64,000 bases of DNA from Guadua angustifolia (Eukaryota; Streptophyta; Magnoliopsida; Poales; Poaceae), in contig CM070517.1 of the NCBI GenBank assembly GCA_036346375.1, forward strand, positions 13,867,161 to 13,931,160, in the 5' to 3' direction. The first letter of the stretch is position 1. Every line of letters begins with the position of its first letter. Below, one piece after another: positions 34,853-45,460 of this stretch. Made by a program: the position numbers and the translations under genes. Below the pieces are notes generated by a model, which was not told the origin of the DNA, made no database searches, and saw nothing but the letters and a program-made list of their open reading frames with translations.

Positions 34853-37734
34853 ATGAGGTCAAAGAACCTTGACAAAAGAGGTTTAATTGGAAAGATTGTT
34901 GACAAAGTAAAAGGCAAGAAACAGAAAACGTCAATCTCATCCCCTGGAATATCTCTGCCTAGACAGCCTCAAGGTCCTGTATTAATTCAAGATGTGCACA
35001 ATGCAGAAAGGAAAAACAGAAAGTTAGTCACATCTCACCCAAGAAAGGGAAAGAACAGGGTTGAAGAGGAATCTAACTCTTCTTCAGAAGATAGTGAATA
35101 TGAACCCGATAGTGAATCTTCATCTAAAAATACCGAATTAATAACTGAAGTGGACATGCTGAGCAGTGAAGATTTGTCAGCCCTTAGTGGTAGAAAATTA
35201 AGGGCTGTGAGATTAGTAAGCGAGAAAGTTTGGTTTCTTACAATAAAACCTGCACTGGGAGAAAACTTTGTGTCCTTACTACACAAAAACATTTACAATG
35301 CTTATCTGAACAGATTAGATGGAAAAAGAAAGGCAGTCTCTGCCTTGGCAAATCACCAATATGTGGATTGGGCACAAGTAAATTCTATTATAGGATCAAA
35401 TAGGCTGTTTGAATGTATAAACTCCATACCCTAGAGTGTTTCAAGAACCCTAGAGTTCTATGCATCCTTGTTAGTGAACAAACAGAGAAATCATATCATG
35501 TTCACTATTAATGGAAAAATAAGAAAAATTAGAGCTGCACAGTTTGAGTCTGCTATTGGAGCCTCAAGTCCTTTGGTAAACAGAACAAGAATATTTGAGA
35601 AAATGTATCCCGGTCAAAGATGGAGATTGATTGGTGACATGCCTAATATTAAAGTGTCTGCTCATATTTATAAGGATGTCACTAGTGCAGATTTTAATCC
35701 TAACAGAGCTTCCTGCTTATCTGAAGAAGCAAAAGTGTTGCTGCTGGTATTGAGGCACACCATATTTCCAAAGTCAGGATATAAAGGAGTGACCCCAACC
35801 CTAGCCTGGCTACTGCACCTGATTCTGTCAAGGCAACCCATTGATCTGGTGGATTACATCTTTGGGAAAATGGAAGAGGCAATATATAGAAAGTTGGGAA
35901 GTCCTTTGCCTTTTGCCGAACAAGTGACTCAAGTTCTGTTGGCTTAAGGTATCATTTCTAAGAATGATATGAACAGGGAATGTAAGTGCTTTCCAAAGAA
36001 ATACAATATGCACAAATCAACTGGACATAATTTGAGGGTTACTGGTTTCCTCCAAAGGTTACAAACAAATCAGCCTGTCGAAGAAGAAGAACCAGTGCAT
36101 CATGATCGAGACGAAGAAATGAATGAACCAAGTAAGGAATTGGTTCTTGAATATGAATACACAGATGATGAAGAGCCAGAGATTGAGCCTGAAAACAAAT
36201 TTGACAACAACAGTCATACTCAGTCTTATTACAGTGAAAGTGACCATTATCATTCATATGGCAGTTATAATGATAGTCACCAACACTATGGAAGCTATCA
36301 TTCTCATGAAAACTCAGAGGCTTCAATGCATGCAAGTCATATCCACACTCATTCTCAAGCTCTGGGTAGTCACCTAAGTAGGAGTAGAAATCAATCTGAG
36401 AAAAGCAAAGAGCCTAGTGCTCAAAATATCAGCAAAGTTAAATCTGGAAGTGGAAAAGAGCCTAGTGCTCAAAGTGTCAGCAAGGGAAAACCTAGAAATA
36501 GCCTAGTACTCAGAGTGGACACAAGAGTAAAACTCCAAGTCATGGTCATTCTCCAAGGCCTGCTGTTCAAACTCCAGTCCACTCTCCAGAACCTACTGAA
36601 ATAATGGATGGTCGTAGCTCATGGTATGACCAAGGACAAGGCTTTAAGGATGCTGCTGCAACTGAAGTCATGTCAGGCTCAGTTGCTCAATCTTTAAATG
36701 AAGAACAACAAATTCATCAACTTCAAGAGTTAGCAGCAGCTAAACGATTTGCTCAAAATCAGGGTTTTGGGCCTAGTGCCCATGATCATAAGGCTGGAGG
36801 ATCTGGAGTGCCACAAGCTTTTGAATCCTACTATCCTCCTCAAGCAGTACACCCAGAACATGATCAAAGAAACACTTTCCCTGGATGGGAAAATCTTTTT
36901 GACTACCAGCATCAGTCTGCACACTCACATTCGCATCATGAACAAGTGCAGCAAGAGTCTTATCAAGCTTCAGAAAATACTTTTGGCTCGCAACCTTCAT
37001 GGTTTACATCTTTTGAGCAACAATATTATGAGAGCTCTTGATGGTCAAAGGGGTTTTCAAGAAGCATATCTTGATGGTCAAAGGTTGGCAGCTCAAAGGC
37101 ATGAAGAACAAATGAGAGCTCTTCAACAGCATAATGTGCAGGTTCAAGAACAGATGAGAAAATATTATGACGAGCAATCAAATTTCAGAAATGAAGCCTT
37201 CGCCAAATTTGATCATCTTAGACAAAATCAATGGGATTTAAGGAACTGGGTTACTCAACTTGGCACAAATCAAAATCTGATCAAAGACAGATTATATGAT
37301 TTGAATCAAAAACTTGATACAAATCACAAGCATCTGAGAAATCAGAATGAAGCTGCACATACATCAGAGGCAAGTAATCTGTTGTGGATCAAAAAGACCA
37401 AGAAGCTTTCCGGGAATATACTGAGGATGCTTTTCAAGAATATGGACAACTTGCCGACTATCACCTTGGTGGAATGATTAGCCTTGTTGCATTAATAGAC
37501 AACATAAATGAGTCCCTTGACAAGCTGCAAAATGATTTTCATAGCTTGGTCCTTCAACCTAGAGATCCTAACTATCCGAGCTGGCATGATCAAGCAATGG
37601 CTCAAGTACCAAGTCCATCAGCTCAAGCATAGTCAGAACAATCTGATGATGATGATGATGTGAAGATTGTGTCACCTTCAAGGAAAAGTTCTGTTCTTGG
37701 TCAGCTCAAGAGAACTTTTTCAAGGCACAAGTAG
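34853..37734 (+). pseudogene. Sirevirus envelope-like ORF, broken
   Basis: Frame of unknown biochemical role found after pol in some Sireviruses and called 'env-like' by position. The N-terminal part is basic then acidic/serine-rich (KNRVEEESNSSSEDSEYEPD). The middle part (35465-35945) is a conserved-looking globular region (NHIMFTINGKIRKIRAAQFE, LLLVLRHTIFPKSGYKGVTP), similar in layout to the 'putative plant transposon protein' type. The rest is His/Ser/Gln-rich with coiled-coil potential (HEEQMRALQQHNVQVQEQM). No signal peptide or membrane segment is apparent. Stops at 35432 and 35945 are in the same frame. Shifts occur near 36500, 37030 and 37380. The stop at 37732-37734 lies just before the purine tract. 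Confidence 0.7.
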
Positions 37735-37757
37735 CACCCTTTTTGGCAATTGATGCC

Positions 37758-37767
37758 AAAGGGGGAG
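37758..37767 (+). other. Second polypurine tract (true 3' PPT)
   Basis: AAAGGGGGAG within the context TTGATGCCAAAGGGGGAGA is the usual tract next to the 3' LTR in Sireviruses. The 3' LTR itself is missing or reduced to under about 150 bp before CACTA sequence begins. Confidence 0.8.
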
Positions 37768-37899
37768 AATTTCCTAGGTTCTAGGCTGTTGACTGTAGGA
37801 TGAACTTTTGTTTGTGTGTGTGGTAAAAGAATAGTTCTTCTATGTCTGGTGTGTAAATTTCTAAAATTCTGCTATGTGCTATGGAGTTTCCCGTGCTCT

Positions 37900-38670
37900 G
37901 ATATTGCTAATATCTGTCACTCAATTAATGATCTAAATCCGATCGGTGTCCCTATATCATGCCATGAGGGGAGGCTACGGGGAAAAGGGACACTAGGATG
38001 GAAAGCACTTGCATGCAATAATCTTCTTACATTTAAGCAAGCACATTTCACGGATTGGAATCAATCAACTGTAGTGGCCTCGTATGTCCTTGAGCACAAG
38101 AGTATTCTACGCCACGATTTCCCGGGGAGGTCTAAGGATTGGATAACCATGAAGCACATGGATTCTTTCGGTGCTTGCTTACAAAACTACATCCTTTTCA
38201 AAAGGTCAGATAATGAACAGTTGCAACGCTTAGCTCGGGGACCATCTAGTGAAATCGTGACATTCAAGGGGCATGAGATAAATGGTTACACATTCTACAC
38301 CAGATCCCAGGATAACAAGAGTACCAACCAGAATAGCGGTGTCTGTATAGACGCCGAAGACAACAAAGGCAAGGTGAATACATATTATGGTTTCATAGAA
38401 GAGATATGGGAGCTCGACTATGGACCTTTGAAGGTCCCTCTATTTAAGTGCCAATGGGTCAAACTGACTTCAAGCGGCGTGAAGGTCGATAAATACGGCA
38501 TGACAATCGTGGACCTCACACAAGTCGGCTATAGGCGCGAACCGTTCGTCCTCGAGAACGATCAGTTCGACGAGCTCCCTCCTTTCGCGGTGGATGTCGA
38601 CATAAGCCTCCTGAATGACACAGACGTGGATGCTCCTTTCATATGTCGCGATCATAATGAACACTTGTAA
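37900..38670 (+). pseudogene. TNP2/TNPD transposase C-terminus (DUF4216 region)
   Basis: C-terminal fragment of the CACTA transposase. Translation shows NDLNPIGVPISCHEGRL, KGTLGWKALACNN, then the DUF4216 hallmarks GYTFYTRSQDNKSTNQNSGV, YYGFIEEIWELDYGPLKVPL, GVKVDKYGMTIVDLTQVGY and EPFVLENDQF. The stop is at 38668-38670. In full elements an upstream catalytic region (Transposase_21 type) does the cutting at CACTA ends; here it is lost at the junction with the Sirevirus. The fragment itself is still open, so its loss is recent or the frame survived by chance. Confidence 0.85.
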
Positions 38671-38761
38671 AGACAAAGTACGTGACTACTTAAGATGTAC
38701 CACTACCGTATGAACTATGTATATGTAACACGGGTCTTCTACTGTATTATGTGTTTATTTA

Positions 38762-38932
38762 GAATGAAACAAAAGTGCTAAAAGCATTTTTATGATCTTT
38801 GAAACGAAACAAAAGTACTAAAAGCATTTTTACGATCTCTGAAACGAAACAAAAGTGCTAAAAGCATTTTTACGAACTCTGAAACGAAACAAAAGTGCCT
38901 AAAGCATTTTTACAACTCTAAAACGAAATAAT
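38762..38932. repeat. Tandem repeat, about 41 bp x 4
   Basis: Four copies of GAAACAAAAGTGCTAAAAGC followed by ATTTTTAYGAWCTCT, each with one to four differences, lie just after the TNP2 stop. They may have amplified from the 3' UTR. Confidence 0.85.
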
Positions 38933-38940
38933 CATAAAAT

Positions 38941-39450
38941 AGTAAATAAAAAAATAAAGAAAGGCTAGGGGGCGCGAGCGGGGCTCGAACCCGTAACCAC
39001 GCGGGTGAGCCCGCACTCAAGCGCCACGCGCTAGCCAGGGGGAGGAAAAGATCTTGTCAACCAATAAGGGCACCATATTCTTTTGAATATTAGCCGGTCG
39101 GCACTTTTACAAGCGGTTCGTACTACCAACCACTTGAATAGATCACTTCTACAAGCGGTTGGTAGTAACAATCACTTGTAGAAGTGAAATCTTAAACAGT
39201 AAATAAAAAAATAAAGAAAGGCTAGGGGGAGCGAGCGGGGCTCGAACCCGCCACCACGTGGGCGAGCCCGCACTCAAGCGCCACGCACTAGCCAGGGGGG
39301 AGGAAGAGATCTTGTCAACTAATAAAAGCACCATATTCTTTTGAATATTAGCCGGTCAGCACTTTTACAAGCGGTTCATACTACCAACCGCTTGAATAGA
39401 TTACTTCTGCAAGTGGTTGGTATTACTAACCGCTTGTAGAAGTGATCTAC
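38941..39450. repeat. Direct duplication, about 256 bp x 2, each with a tRNA-like block
   Basis: Copy 1 (38941-39196) and copy 2 (39197 to about 39450) start AGTAAATAAAAAAATAAAG. They share the tRNA-like segment (38970-39040 and 39225-39295), the GATCTTGTCAAC motif, the CATATTCTTTTGAATATTAG palindrome and the GCACTTTTACAAGCGGTT end. They differ by scattered substitutions, so the duplication is older than the one at 25227. Confidence 0.85.
38970..39040 (-). other. tRNA-like segment, copy 1
   Basis: On the minus strand, CTGGCTAGCGCGTGG resembles an A-box. About 45 nt later GGTTCGAGCCC (38981-38991) is a perfect B-box (GGTTCGANNCC). The segment starts and ends with GC-rich sequence but does not close into a cloverleaf with standard lengths. 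It is best described as a tRNA-derived (SINE-head-like) piece, not a working tRNA gene. Copy 2 is at 39225-39295. Confidence 0.5.
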
Positions 39451-39630
39451 AAGCGGTTGGTGTTACTAACCGCTTGTATAGGTCTTTTCCCACTCCCGCC
39501 CAACCATGCGCTCTACAAGCGGTTAGTAATATGAACCACTTGTAGAGGACTTGTACAAGCGGTTCGTAATACCAACCGCTTCTAATTTTTATTTGTACAA
39601 GCGGTTCGTAATACCAACCGCTTGTAGAAG
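39097..39630. repeat. Subterminal-type palindromic array
   Basis: At least nine copies of ACAAGCGGTT or its complement AACCGCTTGT, mostly arranged head to head as TACAAGCGGTTNGTANTACNAACCGCTTGTA, fill 39097-39630. Such clusters lie next to the ends of CACTA elements and bind the accessory protein TNPA. Here the cluster lies between the TNP2 and TNPA-like genes. Confidence 0.75.
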
Positions 39631-39635
39631 TGGGT

Positions 39636-40392
39636 TCCCTTTATAGCCTTATACTCCCCGCGCTCTCTCACACCCCAAATTTTCTAAGTCCCCGCTCGAT
39701 CGCCTCCTGTGTCTCATCGCCGCCACCTCCGTCGAGATCCCGCACCGCCATCTCACCCTCCTCCGCCACCGCGCCGTCCTCATCGACACCGTTGCCCTCC
39801 TCGGCCACCGATCACCCCGGCGCCACTCCATCCCCGCGCCACTCGACCTCGCCGACGCCTCCTCCGCGACAGCGCCGACGCCTCCTCCGCCACCTCGCCG
39901 ACGCCTCCTCCACCACCACACCGATGCCACCCCACCATTCCACCCCGGAGGACCGAGGTATAGCTGTGCACGCCCTCCTCCTCCCTCTCTATTCTGCTGC
40001 CCACAAGGTGTTCGACTAAATGTCCCAACGAGTACTAAAGCATGTTGCTCACCTTTCATTTATTTGACAACTGGATGTATTGACATGAGTGAACTCTTCC
40101 ATAAACATTGATGCTTGAGTTGGTTATTACGTTTTGTGGATGTGATAATATAATTTTGTTTTTTGCTGAAATGGTGTGGATGTGTATGTTTATATCTTAT
40201 TGAATTTTGAGTGTATTTAATTGGATGGCGATAATAATACTTGACTTGGACGTTAATTGCAGAGGTGAAACCTCTTTTGATTGAATTGAGATTGTGAGGA
40301 AATTTTGTTTGAATATTTATACACCTTGCTGGTAATTGGATATGTATGTGTATGTGTTTGGTGTCGACCTTATGTATGTGAGTATCTACATT

Positions 40393-40448
<56 letters not shown>

Positions 40449-41349
40449 TGCACATGTGATTTCTTGAGAGAAGGGCATTGTGAAATATTGATGTGCTTTA
40501 AAAGAACAGTGGATGTTAAAGGGAGTGCGTTTAGTTAATATAAGCATGGTTCAAGGATTTGGGTTTTTGAACAGGTTTTATAGGACTGATGTATAAGAAT
40601 CAAATTGTAAATTTAATTATTGTTTTTTTATAGTATGAGTGTGAATGATTTTACATCTGTTTGATTTTTGAAACTTAGAATTAAGAATTTACTATTTTTA
40701 ACCATTAAAAGTTTTTTCTTTAAAGAGCAGAATTCCATAAATACTTAATAAGCAGAGAACAATTCAACTTAAGGCTCAAAATTTAAATATAAGTCACACT
40801 TCAAAATCAAAATTTTATTTTAGTTATTTTTAAATTTCAAATTCTAATTTTATTTGTTTTTGAATTTTTCGGGATGTTACATGTATGTACTCTTGGCCTC
40901 TGCTACACAAACTGTATGACGAAGGGATGAACCATTATGTCCTTTGTTGGGGCAAGAAAGAAATATGTGATTTGTGTGCAATTCTTTTTTATGTTAAATT
41001 CAGATGTATGGCAAAGCTTTCAAGTGCACAAAAATACCCAAGATTTGCTTAGGGCAAGAAAGAAATATGTGGCCTATGGCTTGGCCCAAAATCGGCCTAC
41101 CCCTGACCTTCGTTAGGCAACATACCCAAGATTTGCTTAGGTCAATATTGCAAAGCAGCTAACACTTATGTTTGCATTGTCTCACTAAAGTTTTTTTTAG
41201 AAATTTTCTTCTTTATATAGACATGCTTACAATTGTTCTTTATATATCGTTAAGCTAGCCTTACAATTGATAGTTAACACATAATAACACGTTATTGCTA
41301 TCCAAAAAGATATGATATTTATGTCAACATTTTTTTGGAATTAGGATAA
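39636..41349 (+). other. Possible leader/intron of the TNPA-like gene
   Basis: TTTATAG (about 39640) may be a TATA box directly after the palindrome array. It is followed by a very C-rich, CCTCCGCCACC-type leader (39700-39960) with overlapping Pro/Arg-rich frames of no recognised domain. A GAG/GTATAG donor at about 39957 could open a leader intron that ends before 41350. The rest is AT-rich, with the microsatellite at 40393-40447. Captured host sequence is an alternative for the C-rich part. Confidence 0.35.
40393..40447. repeat. Compound microsatellite (TA)n(TG)n
   Basis: About 8 TA units run directly into about 19 TG units. It is a simple sequence repeat with no gene content. Confidence 0.95.
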
Positions 41350-43884
41350 ATGACGCAACCAGGACGTGGTGACCCTAATTTCGACGAGGGAGAACAGTTC
41401 TTGCTAGACTCCATCGCGCTTGGTAGCATCGAAGGTGATGCTAACGCTGCTGCTGCTGAGGCTAACATTGGTTCCGGTGAGGCTGTTGAGGCTGCAGCCG
41501 ATGGAGCCATTGACGCTGGAGCCGCTGAGTCCGGTAACACTGGTTCCGACGAGGATGAGGTATAGCAAGAAGAATATAATCCCCGTGGACATGTTAATTA
41601 ATCACAATTCATTAATATAATACACTCTGACACGTTTATACATATATTTGTGTATTTCAAGCCCGGTACATCGAGCAACCAATCCAAGCATCGGGGACCT
41701 AACAAGAAGCCGTCCACAAAGCATGTGTTTACCGACATTAGCAATGAAGGGATGCGGTTGCCCCTCTTTCAACAGTTGGGCCATACAACAACGCTTGCCG
41801 TTACCACGTGAGGGATCACGTCCCAATTAGCATCAAAAAATGGGCCGAAGTTCCTCAAGCTACCAAAGACTTGCTCTGGCAAGATATTAAGGAAAATTTC
41901 ACATTTCCTCATGGGTCTGAAGACAAGGCCAAGAAATACACTTTGAAGAAAATGGTAACCTTGTTTTAGGCGTGGAAGATGTCTCTCAGCCACGAGTATG
42001 TGCAGAAGGGAGAAAGACCCGACTTCAACCAATTTCCTAAGCTGGCGGATCACTGGGAAGCATTCGAGGAGTACAAGCTTTTAGCTGAAGGCCAGGCCAC
42101 GAGTCAGAAGAACAAGGCCAATTCACAGATAAAGAAATACCACCACCATCTTGGCACCGATGGTTACCTCAAGGCTGTATCGAAATGGGAGAAGCGGAAA
42201 CAAGAATTAATGGCGAAGGACATCACACCGCTTCGCTTTGGGGAAGAGCGCGCGAATTGGTTCATGGGTCATGGGGGAGCCTTGCAGATGACGGCAGCTT
42301 GGTGATGGCACCAGGAGTGCAAGAGGCTGGTCAAAGGATTGTACAAGCTGTCGAGCAATCTCAGGCAGGTACATTGGTGACAAACAGGGAGAATGACGAG
42401 CTAACACATGCCCTTCAAAACCCTGAGCACCCGGGACGGACACGAGGTATGGGCAAGCTAACGCCGTGGAAGTACGGTTTCGCCAAGGATGCGCATACGT
42501 ACAGGAGCTGGCAAAGAAGCAAAACAAGAGAATCGTATAAAATGTACCAATTGGAACAAGAGCTTAGAGCAACCCAGGCTAGCATCGGCGACATAGTTGC
42601 GCAACAAGTACAAATTGCCCTCAGTAAACTTCAGGGACTAGGTTGGAGCAATCAGCCGGACACCATGATCAGCCCCTCCGTGCGGCGGAGTAGCTGCGTG
42701 TCCACCGAGGCCCCTGAAGCGGACAACTTGCTGGCCCGTTATTCCGTGGATGACATAAGGGTTCGCCGCCAGTGTGAGCTACACGTTGATGCGCGTAACC
42801 TCTCCATCAAGGTGGCTTACGGCATGGCATTTTCGGTGGAGCCGGGCCAGACGTTCCACTACAACAAGATACCCCTGGGTTACTCGAAGGTCATGGTGGA
42901 GGAGGTGCTGAGCGGATTTGAAGAACTTCACCTTGATATTGCTGGAGGCGACGACGTGACCAAGCTTGGACAGACTTCCACAATATTATCCTCTGGCGCA
43001 AACAGTACATCATATTTCCAGATGGTGTGGACACGTCATCTCCACAACTGCAACCCACACCTCCTCCAACGTCACCTCCAAGCAATGCCTCGCCGGTAAA
43101 ACAGAGCATGCCTCCTCCGCCACCCGCTCCACGCAGAAGCCCTACTCCACCACCAGCATCTCAAACAAAAAAGAACCCCCAGGGAAACCATGCCTCCACC
43201 ATCTCCTCCGAGGAAGAAGCTCGATAGCAGAAGGGCTCCTCCACCCGCTCCCAAGAAGGCGGAGTCCAGCCGATCGAAAAAGATAAAGGAACCTCCAAAG
43301 AGGGCATATGATAGGACTAAGGAGGAGAATGATGTGGTCATCAAAGCAGAATTGGCTGCACACTTCGCAAAAATGAAGCCATAGCCAAATGTACTAATTG
43401 ATCTAAAAGCCGCAGAACACTTTGCGATATACCGTGCAAAGCCACTGCTTGTAACGTCCAACTTTGAATGGAAAGTAATAAAGGCTACATGGAAGAATAA
43501 ACATGGTTAGGCAGCGATGGCAACGAAGAAGACAGACCAAGATCAGGAGAACCTCAAGAGATTTATGAAGGAGGCAGGACTCAATTCCACAGCTGCAGCT
43601 CTTGGATTAACAGATGATCTCCCAATGGCAAAAGTCAGATGACAATATGAGTTGGGCCAGGAGCTGATTGACCCTAATGAGATAAAGGATCTGCCTACCA
43701 AGATGCGGCAATTTCATGAATGGTACATGACAAAGTCCGCTCAAGGAAGAACGATGTTCCCCCTCCGTATCACACAAGAAGATTTTTATCGCGGGGACAA
43801 CAACATATGTCTCTAATTCGAAGACTTCTACCATTTTTACCATGGCGACGCCATCAATGTGTCTCTCATGAGCTGCTGGTGCCT
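41350..43884 (+). pseudogene. CACTA 1 TNPA-like accessory protein, broken
   Basis: Accessory DNA-binding protein family of grass CACTA elements (plant transposase Ptta/En/Spm type). Exon 1 is 41350-41559 (MTQPGRGDPNFDEGEQFLL, then an Ala/Gly-rich acidic stretch). A GAG/GTATAG donor and TTCAAG acceptor define a 102-bp intron, and exon 2 starts in phase at 41662. Conserved parts: WAEVPQATKDLLWQDIKENF, LSHEYVQKGERPDFNQFP, SQKNKANSQIKKYHHHLGTD, GYSKVMVEEVLSGFEELHLD, a Pro-rich linker, then LIDPNEIKDLPTKMRQFHEW. Shifts occur near 41810, 42290, 43010 and 43180, with stops at about 41967, 43382, 43507 and 43640. The exon ends at a CCT/GTAAGT donor (43884). Confidence 0.8.
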
Positions 43885-43967
43885 GTAAGTGTCAAGCTCA
43901 TACCTTTACCGTGTGCTTCCTCGTACCATAAAATTGCAACTCTAATAACTTATCCCTTTCTATGTAG

Positions 43968-44330
43968 AATGGAGATACAACGATGTAGAAAACAGAATAT
44001 CTTCAACATTGGCTTCATTGACCCAGAGATTGTTAACGAGTTCGTCTTTGGATGCAACCCAAAGGCTGTTGAAGATTACATTCTAGATGCATTCTTGGGA
44101 CAGCACTACAAACCGTACATACTTCTGCCCTTCAACTTTGAGTACGTATATATACAACCTCTCGTTCATATCTTTTCCAAAGCATTGATAATACTACTAG
44201 CTAGTTACATATATGTTGCAATACATGAATAGGTTTCACTGGATCCTTCTTGTCATCAAGCTTGATAGTAGCGGATCGTTGTTCAAGACTCAAAAGGACT
44301 CAATATATCATTGACATCCTAAGAAAAAAT
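43968..44330 (+). pseudogene. CACTA 1 Ulp1-like (C48) protease domain, truncated
   Basis: Exon 43968-44141 encodes MEIQRCRKQNIFNIGFIDPE and LDAFLGQHYKPYILLPFNFE. After an intron with a GTACGT donor and TAG acceptor, the exon at 44233 gives FHWILLVIKLDSS, which includes the catalytic His. Ulp1-type cysteine proteases cut SUMO-like proteins. Many grass CACTA accessory genes carry such a domain. The downstream Gln and Cys active-site parts were not found before the gypsy junction, so the domain is inactive. The exon borders match those in CACTA element 2. Confidence 0.75.
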
Positions 44331-44640
44331 ATTTATTTATTTCCGCTTTGTCTCGATAATTACTATTCATACTAACTCATCACAACATCAATGTTCCGAA
44401 GAAGCAACAAGCGTGATCCATGTCCGCACTCGAGTGCGTATTAAAGAATTGCAATAGTTTTCAATCCAAGAACAACTCATCGGCTTTATTGTCGGCGAGA
44501 TTGTATCCACCAAAGGCGAGTTCCACATAAAGGGTTGGAGAGATTGTCCTTTTATAAGGAGAGATTGTCCTTTTATAAGGACCACCAAAGCGAGTTCCAC
44601 ATAAAGGGTTGAGAGATTGTCCTTTTATAAGACATCAACG
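44331..44640. other. Junction zone with short tandem repeats
   Basis: No gene. A unit containing GAGATTGTCCTTTTATAAGG is repeated about three times at 44540-44630, and ACATCAACGTCG is doubled at 44633-44657. The CCTTTTATAAGG part is itself palindromic. The zone separates the Ulp1 fragment from the gypsy RT remnant. Confidence 0.6.
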
Positions 44641-44649
44641 TCGACATCA

Positions 44650-45460
44650 ACGTCGACCAAGGACACAAAGAGCTTCTCACTGCTGGTAATACTAACATAG
44701 GTGTTGATATTAACTGCTTCTTCAACTTCCAAAAACTCTTTTCGCACTCCGGTGTCCATACAACTTTTTCTCATCAACCATCACATAAGAGGTCTAGCTG
44801 TTGTTGAAAACCCCCCTATGAACCAGCGATAATATCTTGCCATTTCCAGAACTTCGAATCTAAGTAACGAACTTTGGTTGCTTCCAATGTAACACATCTT
44901 CTACCTTCCTTGGTTCAACAGTAACTCCTTTAGCAGTCTTTGCGTGGCTAACGGGATTCAACCTTTTTCTTCCAGAAATCACACTTGTTGATCTTAGTGT
45001 ACGACTACTGCTCTCGCAAAATCCCATCTCAAGGTTCTGCATGCTTTTCCTCTTGTTTTAGAGTATACTAGAATGTCATCTATATGGCAACCACCGATTT
45101 ACCTAAATAATCCGTAAACACCTTAGCCATCATGTTCATGAAGTATGCGGGGGCATTGGTCAATCCAAGGGATATAGCTAAAACTTATACTGTCCCTATC
45201 GTGTAGAGAACGCAATCCTAGAAACATACTTCACATGACTCCTCAATTGATGATAGTTGGAGCGAAGTTTTATCCTAGAGAAATTCCGACTCTTTTCTCA
45301 ACTGTACAAACACGTTTTGATCCTGATATTAGATACTTGTTTTCGATCTTTTCTTCATTTAGAGAAAAATTTAGTGCATTCTCCCAATCTTCCATTTCCC
45401 TTTTTGATAAACAAGAGTTCCCATGGTACGTACTAGGTCTTCTCAAAACTTTTCCTAGTA
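44650..45460 (-). pseudogene. Gypsy reverse transcriptase/RNase H remnant
   Basis: Minus-strand motifs in shifting frames: PAYFMNMMAKVFTDYLGK (RT, about 45110-45170), a degraded active-site region in place of VFIDDILIYS (about 45065), then YYRWFIGGFSTTARPL (about 44800-44850) and PECEKSFLELKKQ-like sequence (about 44730-44760), the entry to RNase H. Several stops and shifts are present. It is non-functional. Confidence 0.7.

Larger units (their letters stand above)
26397..37800 (+). mobile_element. Sirevirus-type Copia retrotransposon with envelope-like ORF, 3' truncated
   Basis: Order on the plus strand: 5' LTR (26397-28247), PBS (28250-28261), gag, protease, integrase, RT and RNase H (to 33528), first polypurine tract (33541), a non-coding interval, an envelope-like frame (34853-37734), and a second purine tract (37758-37767). 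The extra ORF after pol, several purine tracts, and an array of palindromes in a long LTR mark the Sirevirus genus. The 3' LTR is missing: within about 100 bp of the second purine tract the sequence passes into a CACTA transposase. Gag and pol carry several stops and shifts, so the copy is inactive. The gene order is still clear. Confidence 0.85.
37900..44640 (+). mobile_element. CACTA (En/Spm) element 1, decayed and truncated
   Basis: Contains the C-terminal part of a TNP2-type transposase (to 38670), a repeat-rich block with subterminal-type motifs (38760-39640), and a TNPA-like accessory gene with a C-terminal Ulp1 domain (41350-44330). This is the gene order of grass CACTA elements. No CACTA terminus was found at either side. 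The left side merges into the Sirevirus 3' end between 37770 and 37920. The right side merges into a gypsy RT remnant near 44640. Both boundaries are approximate. Confidence 0.75.

Noticed and set aside
38970..39040. A functional tRNA gene
   Set aside because: A perfect B-box and an A-box-like motif are present, but no standard acceptor stem or anticodon arm could be drawn; it is also duplicated within a repeat.
39630..40059. 129- and 136-codon Pro/Arg-rich frames on opposite strands
   Set aside because: Low-complexity C-rich sequence opens all frames at once; better explained as a leader or captured promoter.
40305..40538. 77-codon frame with Val/Cys runs
   Set aside because: Produced by the (TG)n microsatellite.
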